The notes under the pieces: model-generated
Told to the model about the DNA's origin: nothing
Database searches by the model: none
The model's input: only the letters and a program-made list of their open reading frames with translations
Part shown: one piece after another, positions 63,767 through 64,000 of the stretch
How the letters are laid out: every line of letters begins with the position of its first letter
Numbering within the stretch: position 1 is the first letter of the stretch
Assembly (NCBI RefSeq): GCF_000021305.1
Contig: NC_011772.1
Span: 391,501 to 455,500 of the forward strand
Direction: 5' to 3'
DNA length: 64,000 nucleotides
Source: Bacillus cereus G9842
GTDB lineage: Bacteria > Bacillota > Bacilli > Bacillales > Bacillaceae_G
Program-made: the position numbers and the translations under genes

Positions 63767-64000
63767 ATGAAATATAAATGGTTATATATCGGTCTCATTT
63801 TTTCAATTATGATGGCACTTGTTCCAGTTTCGACATTGGCTTATACAAATACTCCACATAACTGGGGAATCCCGCGTCCTAAAAATGAAACAGTACCAGA
63901 TGCAGGAAAGTTATATACGGATTTACTGCAAAAAAATGGCGGGTTTTATTTAGGAGATACGAAGAAAAAAGATATTTATTTAACATTTGATAATGGATAT
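63767..64000 (+). CDS. pdaA: Polysaccharide deacetylase PdaA-like (3' truncated by window end)
   Basis: The first 78 residues are visible. A signal peptide of about 24 residues (IGLIFSIMMALVPVSTLA) is followed by HNWGIPRPKNETVPDAGKL and YLGDTKKKDIYLTFDNGY. The last part is the start of the NodB deacetylase domain, with the first metal/catalytic Asp in TFDNGY. Closely resembles B. subtilis PdaA, which deacetylates N-acetylmuramic acid to make the muramic-delta-lactam of spore cortex. RBS GGAAAGGAGA. Confidence 0.88.
   Translation, partial: MKYKWLYIGLIFSIMMALVPVSTLAYTNTPHNWGIPRPKNETVPDAGKLYTDLLQKNGGFYLGDTKKKDIYLTFDNGY

Noticed and set aside
1..64000. tRNA, rRNA, insertion sequence or prophage genes
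   Set aside because: I saw no rRNA signatures, no cloverleaf-like conserved GGTTCGAATCC elements outside genes, and no transposase, integrase or phage structural proteins.

Overview
The window is AT-rich, low-GC Firmicute DNA and looks like chromosome of the Bacillus cereus group (cereus/thuringiensis/anthracis). The grounds are strong AGGAGG-type ribosome binding sites, many B. subtilis-like genes in B. subtilis order (yceC-H; yfkK-J-I-H; yfkE-D-AB; pdaA), a 674-residue GH18-FnIII-CBM chitinase, a second short prolyl-tRNA synthetase under a T-box, an LPNTA-anchored repeat protein, and a TTTAT-flanked element of about 155 bp that looks like a bcr1 repeat. I see no rRNA, tRNA, prophage, insertion sequence or CRISPR array. 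Coding density is normal and most operons end in clear hairpin terminators, many serving convergent genes from both sides.

Layout. 1-4.1 kb: a disaccharide PTS operon (GH13 alpha-glucosidase, EIICB permease, MapP-like sugar-phosphate phosphatase) with an internal catabolite-controlled promoter. 4.3-9.4 kb: a YhgE/Pip membrane protein and DNA topoisomerase III, convergent. 9.6-21.7 kb: two TPP-riboswitch units, thiM-thiE (thiazole salvage) and thiamine-binding protein-thiXYZ (pyrimidine precursor uptake). They are separated by a C4-dicarboxylate transporter, a chemoreceptor under a cyclic-di-GMP-I riboswitch, and an orphan single-module NRPS-like gene ending in a thioester reductase. 21.8-23.7 kb: an ABC-F ATPase gene preceded by a 12-codon leader peptide and two terminator hairpins. 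24-26 kb: secreted chitinase. 26.5-33.2 kb: small genes, a TetR/MFS pair sharing twin operators, an XRE regulator, a UMF1 transporter, and a phosphodiesterase. 33.3-36.2 kb: T-box proS and the LPNTA repeat protein.

36.3-43 kb: a ROK kinase followed by the whole yceCDEFGH (Ter-type stress) operon. 43-50 kb: Ca2+ and Zn-type P-type ATPases flanking the yfkK/yfkJ/yfkI/yfkH group. 50-58 kb: two EamA transporters (one behind a Fur-box-like site), a YhhN protein, signal peptidase I, a large TPR plus dynamin-like protein with degenerate GTPase motifs, DedA, and the bcr1-like repeats. 58-64 kb: yfkE, yfkD, yfkAB, a 60-residue protein, class I fumarase, and the start of pdaA.

Regulatory RNA is the strongest theme: two TPP riboswitches, one c-di-GMP riboswitch, one T-box and one probable leader-peptide attenuator lie within 24 kb. 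The least explained items are the orphan NRPS-reductase, the dynamin-like pseudo-GTPase, the ABC-F leader and the minisatellite-encoded wall protein.
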